A DNA stretch of 42,438 bases from a bacterium. GTDB taxonomy: Bacteria; Elusimicrobiota; Elusimicrobia; UBA1565; UBA9628. Location of the stretch: assembly GCA_021799485.1 (NCBI GenBank), contig JAJZAK010000019.1, forward strand, positions 1 through 42,438. The letters are read 5' to 3'. Below are positions 41,861 through 42,438 of this stretch, one piece after another; within the stretch, counting starts at the first letter, position 1, and every line of letters begins with the position of its first letter. The notes under the pieces were generated by a model. It had not been told where the DNA came from. It was given only the letters and a program-made list of their open reading frames with translations, and did not search any database. The position numbers were made by a program, and so were the translations under genes.

Positions 41861-42438
41861 TGTTGCGGGTCAACCGTTTTGAGACACATTGCCGTCGCCT
41901 GATCTTTGCGATTCGAGCCGTCTGGCCCGGTTGTATTCCTTCCGTTTTTGAAGCGCGAGCCGTTTAAGCTCCGCCCGCCTCTTCAAAATCTCCTCCATCC
42001 GCCCCGCGTAGACGTCGTTGGGACTCACGTTCTTAAGCGCCTCTCGCGGCGTTTCGTTGTGAATGCGAACGGCTTCGGCCACGGCCCGGGCCAGCGCCTC
42101 CGGCGAGCAGTACACCAGCAGCTTCACGCGGCCTTTGATCTTCTTGTTCACCGCCTCGACTTTGCCCTGTGTCTGCGGATGATACGGCTGCCCGAAGATG
42201 TGCCGAATACCGTGCTGGCCCAGGTAGCGCGATAGGATGTCGCCGATGAAGCCCGGGCCATTGTCCGAAAGCATCAGCGGCTTCTTATCGAGCTTGTGCC
42301 CCTCGCGATTAGCCGCCTCGATCGCCTCTTCCACCGCGTCGCCGATCGAATTCGAGCTCTCGTCCGGCTTGATCGGCATCGCCAGAATCTTGCGCGAGTA
42401 GTCGTCGAGCACGGGAATCGCCTTATAGTAGCCGTAGC
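41861..42438 (-). mobile_element. 3' part of an insertion sequence, cut by the window edge
   Basis: The end at 41861 begins TGTTGCGGG when read into the element; it resembles the left-edge IS end (see 1-125). The transposase frame stops at 41870, nine bases inside the end. The flanks at 126 and 41860 do not share a target-site duplication, so the two ends are not the two sides of one simple insertion. Confidence 0.75.
41870..42438 (-). CDS. DDE transposase (rve integrase core), C-terminal part
   Basis: 189 codons open to the window edge. The three catalytic positions of the IS3/IS481-type integrase core can be read: LDDYSRK (first D), LSDNGPGF (second D) and HPQTQGKVEAVNK (E). The C-terminal tail is Arg/Lys-rich. 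The N-terminal HTH part lies outside the window. Confidence 0.85.
   Translation of the reverse strand, partial: YGYYKAIPVLDDYSRKILAMPIKPDESSNSIGDAVEEAIEAANREGHKLDKKPLMLSDNGPGFIGDILSRYLGQHGIRHIFGQPYHPQTQGKVEAVNKKIKGRVKLLVYCSPEALARAVAEAVRIHNETPREALKNVSPNDVYAGRMEEILKRRAELKRLALQKRKEYNRARRLESQRSGDGNVSQNG

Noticed and set aside
1..42438. CRISPR array
   Set aside because: No set of direct repeats of 24-40 bases with spacers is present; the repeat blocks at 10.3 and 34.5 kb are short and unspaced.

Overview
This 42.4 kb window is bacterial, GC-rich and gene-dense, with genes on both strands and many 4-nt ATGA-type overlaps. The gene mix (YfhO-like multispanning protein, secreted trypsin-like protease, c-type cytochromes, periplasmic ankyrin/outer-membrane proteins, a complete late biotin pathway and lysA) indicates a diderm, probably environmental, bacterium. 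An Elusimicrobiota-like lineage is my guess; no rRNA or universal marker gene is present to test it.

Layout. (1) 1-2533: the 5' end of an insertion sequence runs off the left edge and cuts the 3' end of a type I restriction gene (hsdR). (2) 2496-5648: a three-gene envelope operon encodes a periplasmic ankyrin domain fused to an outer-membrane barrel, a lipoprotein, and a GYF-like/TM/ankyrin protein. (3) 5981-10360: a compact integrative element has a ribbon-helix-helix regulator, a divergent promoter with a dyad operator, a RadA-like ATPase, two excisionase-like proteins and a tyrosine recombinase with an altered active site. It ends in phased repeats next to tRNA-Glu; tRNA-Lys and a decapitated radical-SAM gene follow. 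(4) 11.7-20.2 kb: secreted protease, tiny membrane/secreted peptides, a cytochrome pair, a possible structured RNA, an RF-1/rhodanese fusion, OsmC, an envelope protein, lysA, tRNA-Ala and a secreted PHP phosphoesterase. (5) 20.4-27.8 kb: one long leftward gene run, pirin - YfhO - bioB - bioF - bioD/A fusion - ferritin-like diiron protein. (6) 27.9-36.2 kb: accessory region with a GIY-YIG gene, serine recombinase remnant at tRNA-Asp, AAA/DUF4143 ATPase, SUMF1-like pair, ParD-like/zeta toxin-antitoxin pair, an iteron-like repeat block and a small DnaX-like clamp-loader ATPase. (7) 36.3-42.4 kb: a tightly packed leftward defence operon, caspase-like protease (truncated by an IS) - hsdS - hsdM - SIR2-like protein - coiled-coil/2-TM protein.

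How it fits together. The IS ends at 125 and 41861 begin with related terminal sequences (TGTTG...GACAC) and lie in the same orientation, so both window edges stop inside probably the same IS type. The 3'-truncated hsdR on the left and the 5'-truncated caspase-hsdS-hsdM operon on the right would lie on the same strand on either side of one IS if the edges were joined. They may therefore be halves of one type I restriction/caspase/SIR2 defence locus. The two most promising candidates for undescribed biology are this caspase + type I RM + SIR2 + membrane-protein operon and the ferritin-like diiron protein coupled to the biotin genes, where no pimelate-forming enzyme (BioC/H/I/W/Z) is visible.
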